From: Tigriopus japonicus
Taxonomy: Eukaryota > Arthropoda > Copepoda > Harpacticoida > Harpacticidae
Assembly: GCA_010645155.1 (NCBI GenBank)
Contig: CM021323.1
Coordinates: 3,579,922-3,643,921, forward strand
DNA: 64,000 bases
Direction of reading: 5' to 3'
Shown here: in pieces, positions 61,701 to 64,000 of the stretch
Layout of the letters: each line of letters begins with the position of its first letter
Numbering within the stretch: position 1 is the stretch's first letter
Program-made: the position numbers and the translations under genes
The notes under the pieces: model-generated
Database searches by the model: none
The model's input: the letters and a program-made list of their open reading frames with translations, nothing else
Told to the model about the DNA's origin: nothing

Positions 61701-63858
61701 TTGAAGGCATTCATACAAGGCTCCCCAAAAGAGAAGAGACGAGAAAGGTCCATGACAACTTCTCCGTCCGTTTCCAATCCTCTTATTATACGTGGAATGA
61801 GTTGGAGTGAGGGATCATCTGCCGTTGAACCACTAATAGATGCCAATTGCATAAATTTCCCACTAAGGCTCATCATTTGGATGAGACGCCAACACTCTTT
61901 CTGTCCGTGACTGGATCTCGTGCCAGACCTCAAGAAAATCGGGCTGAGAAAGGCTAGCTATTGGTACGAGTATTAATATTTAGGATAACAGTACGAACGA
62001 GCAGTCAACGTCTTTGAAAAGCAATGACCCATCCAACTACGACGCCATTTATTGCCCTTTGATGGCATCCTTTTGATATCCACTCTTTTCAAGCCCATCA
62101 TTGTATTGAGTTGGGCGGCTTAATAGCGATATTATGGCATTAAGGATTACCAGTGGATTCAGAATAGATCCAAGTCGTCCCATGCTGGGTCCAGATCCAG
62201 CCATACAACATACGGACACGTTCATACGTCCACGCGGTAAATAGTACGTCCGTACGTCCTTACGTACGAACTAAAGCATTATTAATCTTTGAGCGCTCAG
62301 TATATCGGGGTGATTTATCTTTGGGACGCACAGAGTGCATAAATGATTAGCTTACCTCTTGTGTGGAGTCGGAATATCGAGACGACGATGGCTCTTGGCC
62401 AAACTGGTTATTGATGGGAGAATCTGATCCATCACAGGGACCGGCGGGCGCGCTTGAAGGGCCATATAAAGGCCGACCACGACAGGTCTCCATGCATTCC
62501 ACTGATTGATCGGGGGCGGAAAAGGCGTGGGGGTTGACATTGGGAGGTCGTAACAAATTGGGATTCGCTTTCGGGGAATAGGCCAGGTACTCACGCACCT
62601 GACGCTTTTGAGACTCTTGCATATAATATTTGGTCGGGTTTTGAAGCCTGGTTTGAACCTAATGAGATGGAAAAAGGAGTTCTTTATTAAGGAGCATGAA
62701 CAATATGGGCGAGCTCTGGTGAACCGGAAGTAAAAGGGCAACATGCAGGAACTGTTTAATTCATGGCCTAAAAAGGCTTAGGTAGCAATTGGATGGATTG
62801 TTGGATGGAAGCAATCTCTACGTACCTTAAACACATCGGCTGGCACCTGACCAACCACTTCATCAAAAGAGTCTTCATCACCCTTGATGCCATGAAGACC
62901 AATTGAGTGGGAGACCGGAATGGCCCTTGACAAACCCTTTTCTCCACCTTGTTCCTGAGAGTGAGAGGTATGTCCCATTCTGTTGTCAGAAATCGTCTCT
63001 TGACGTGATTTGCTCGGCTCTCGACCTGGCTTTTGCAGACATAGTTCACGATCTAGCATTTGACGGGCTTGTGTTCGCGAAGTCAAGGTCAGCTCTTTAA
63101 ATGATGGTGGCCTTAAAAAAATAAATGAACGTGAAACCTCGGTTCAAAAGCCTCTCTCAAAAGCTAGCTCTCTAATGGTTTGGCGAATGGGGCAATGCAC
63201 ACACGAACCTTTCGTCCAATAAAGCTCGAACTCGTACGCTTTCAACCACATTGGGATATTTCACAATCTTATCCCCATGGTTTTGCGATGGTGGGCGGTA
63301 CGACTTGGCGGTTGAAAATCCACTACCACCACCACCACCACGCTGTGGGTCAAGGGTCTCATGGGAGAGACTTGACCAATGCGGGGTGAATAATAGGTCT
63401 TGGGCGGCAAACGAGTCTGTGTCCTCGTACTCGGATCCTTTTCTGTTGACATTCGAAGCAAACTGAAAACTTTTGCTCTTGATATCTTTCAGACACGAAG
63501 GGTCTGTTTCCAATATGCGCTCGAGTTCAGGATCGAGATCCAAGTTGTAACTGTCACTCTTCTGGCTGGACTCTTGAGAGGTTTGACCCACACTCACAGG
63601 ATTGGAGGAGTGCTCATAACTTTCCGTGGCAGAATCCATTGCAAAAGGGACATGGGAATCCAGAAAACTGGAGCCTTCTTCGAATCGCCGTTGTCCATAG
63701 TTAGATTGGCCCGAATGTTGATGCGATCCATATTGATTGGAGGGGTGGTCGAGTTGTTGCTCGGATAGGTTGAAATAACCTTGATTCCTGTCAAAGGATG
63801 GAGTGGGCAAATTGTTTCGAATATCTTCCAGGTCTAAAGTGGTAATTGATTCAGCCAT
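43756..63858 (-). CDS. Mitf: Mitf, MITF/TFE-family bHLH-zipper transcription factor (long isoform)
   Basis: Minus-strand exons in transcript order: 63858..63209, 63111..62826, 62658..62356, 46352..46236, 45872..45701, 45082..45007, 44585..44420, 44190..43756. All are in phase with GT-AG borders, giving 734 residues. Residues 227-239 ([13 protein letters not shown]) match the Rag-binding S-R-x-x-x-R motif of [26 protein letters not shown] (about 306-323) is the conserved MITF/TFE block. [19 protein letters not shown] (from about 503) is the basic region, followed by HLH and leucine zipper to about 600. V-K-E-E-P (Lys485) and I-K-E-E-P (Lys655) match the two MITF SUMO sites. The protein binds E-box (CLEAR/M-box) DNA as a dimer and drives lysosomal genes. 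An in-frame TAG precedes the ATG at 63858, though an acceptor near 63884 could add upstream exons. The intron between exons 3 and 4 is 16 kb. Confidence 0.93.
46593..46667 (-). CDS. Mitf: Mitf alternative first coding exon (short isoform start)
   Basis: An ATG at 46667 opens a 25-codon exon ([11 protein letters not shown] to D-D-D-L-L-I-Q) that ends in phase 0 at a good donor (CAG then GTACGC). Exon 3 of the long form (ending 62356) is also phase 0, so both splice in frame to 46352..46236. Upstream of the ATG I find no acceptor that keeps this frame: the candidate at CTAACTAG leads into an in-frame TGA, and TTGAAG gives the wrong phase. It is therefore best read as an alternative first exon with its own promoter, giving a 346-residue protein that keeps the bHLH-zipper but lacks the Rag-binding-like and N-P-T-K-Y blocks. 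Vertebrate MITF-M is made in a comparable way. Confidence 0.65.
46668..47260 (-). promoter_or_regulatory. Putative internal promoter of the short Mitf isoform
   Basis: This lies upstream of the alternative first exon. On the minus strand it contains an AT-rich TTAAAAATC word near 46744 and a (GA)n tract at 47013-47046, as well as ATCC-type tetranucleotides near 46795-46818. It is called by position and by the need for an internal start, not by a proven element. Confidence 0.3.
47013..47046. repeat. (CT)n microsatellite
   Basis: A CT/TC dinucleotide tract; it is GA-rich on the Mitf sense strand. Confidence 0.9.
52440..52990. repeat. Low-complexity region: pyrimidine, GA and (CATC)n tracts
   Basis: A CT-rich block (52440-52500, with TTCC units), a TTC run near 52561-52575, a GA-rich block (52873-52928) and a (CCAT)n array (52957-52990) follow one another. 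The long open frames across this part are products of that composition. Confidence 0.85.
53791..53814. repeat. Perfect 10 bp inverted repeat (hairpin)
   Basis: CGTCAAAACT and AGTTTTGACG are separated by the four bases TACG. The stem would be stable in single-stranded form. I know of no role for it. Confidence 0.7.
54412..54670. repeat. AT-rich direct repeat, two copies about 178 bp apart
   Basis: The segment from about 54412, with TTGTAAATTA and TTTGCAATGTAA followed by CAAAATCT, recurs from 54591 with scattered changes. A weaker third similarity lies near 54903-54945. Confidence 0.7.
57154..57300. repeat. 147 bp duplicate, left of the gap (likely assembly overlap)
   Basis: This is identical to 57392-57538 except for two substitutions (T/C in CAATCTGCCG versus CAATCCGCCG, and A/G in CAGAATC versus CAGGATC). 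It ends exactly at the run of N. Confidence 0.95.
57301..57391. other. Assembly gap, 91 N
   Basis: A run of 91 undetermined bases in the large Mitf intron, bordered on both sides by the same 147 bp sequence. Confidence 0.99.
57392..57538. repeat. 147 bp duplicate, right of the gap
   Basis: This is the second copy of 57154-57300, beginning at the first base after the gap. Two contig ends from two haplotypes that overlap but were not merged would give exactly this picture. Confidence 0.95.
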
Positions 63859-64000
63859 TGCTTTGGGCAGTCCCTCATCGGAACTAAACAGCCACAACTA
63901 CACCACTTATTCCCAATGGTAGAGAGACAAAATCACTGCCTAGTTTCTAATCCTTTCCAAGTAATGGAAACACGCACGTTTTTTTCCAAGCATCAGCTTC
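63859..64000 (-). promoter_or_regulatory. Mitf 5' flank or upstream intron
   Basis: This is the sequence immediately upstream of the Mitf ATG on the minus strand. An in-frame TAG lies 42 bases before the ATG, and the pyrimidine-rich CTGTTTAG near 63884 could be an acceptor, so the window may end inside a 5' UTR intron. I cannot decide between these readings here. Confidence 0.3.

Larger units (their letters stand above)
46668..62355 (-). other. Large Mitf intron, no supportable gene inside
   Basis: The span between the short-isoform exon and exon 3 of the long isoform is about 15.7 kb. The open frames in it lie on both strands, overlap and lack domains. It contains GA/CT-rich and tetranucleotide tracts (47013, 52440-52990), an AT-rich repeat at 54412, and an assembly gap at 57301-57391. 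A small exon hidden in the gap cannot be excluded, but the reading frame does not require one. Confidence 0.55.

Noticed and set aside
61346..61933. Minus-strand frame of 195 residues in the Mitf intron
   Set aside because: It has no recognisable domain and no splice continuity with Mitf exons. The composition is not clearly coding, and it overlaps frames on the other strand.
1..64000. CRISPR arrays, bacterial operons, rRNA genes
   Set aside because: None is present. The window is metazoan-type nuclear DNA, and its direct repeats are not regularly spaced short repeats.

Overview
This is a eukaryotic nuclear window. Its genes have short GT-AG introns (about 60 to 360 bp in two of them), the intergenic DNA is microsatellite-rich, and there are several non-autonomous DNA transposon remnants. 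The three genes I recognise are animal orthologues. Compact introns next to one very long intron, together with the protein divergence, suggest an arthropod, perhaps a crustacean such as a copepod. That placement is inference.

Layout: 1-5348 is gene-free and holds a duplicated 0.3 kb repeat and a 300 bp inverted-repeat element. At 5349-6895 (+) is a five-exon EF-hand rhomboid protease of the rho-4/RHBDL1/RHBDL3 type. At 8746-16493 (+) is a complete twelve-exon Nipped-B/NIPBL cohesin loader of 2173 codons. From about 16.5 to 43.2 kb there is roughly 26 kb with no gene I can support. It contains microsatellites, a 1.1 kb fold-back transposon with a target duplication (34493-35567) and a 235 bp hAT-type MITE with a perfect 8 bp target duplication (37772-38006). 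At 43.2-63.9 kb (-) is the MITF/TFE transcription factor gene, convergent with Nipped-B. It has three 5' exons at 62.3-63.9 kb, an intron of about 16 kb, and the bHLH-zipper exons at 43.7-46.4 kb. An assembly gap of 91 N inside the big intron is flanked by near-identical 147 bp copies, which looks like an unmerged contig overlap.

The most interesting observation concerns Mitf. Its annotated C-terminus ends in UGA followed by C, and the same frame then stays open for 182 more sense codons with coding-like composition. This is a candidate for programmed stop-codon readthrough, or alternatively a spliced-out stop or an allele. A second Mitf observation is an exon at 46593-46667 with its own ATG. 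It ends in the same phase as the long-isoform exon 3, so both can splice in frame to the next exon, which predicts two promoters and two N-termini (734 and 346 residues). Only the long form carries the Rag-GTPase-binding-like motif, so the short form may escape nutrient (TORC1) control.

The three genes belong to different processes: growth-factor or membrane-protein cleavage, cohesin loading, and lysosome or pigment-type transcription control. Nothing in the window suggests that they form a functional cluster.
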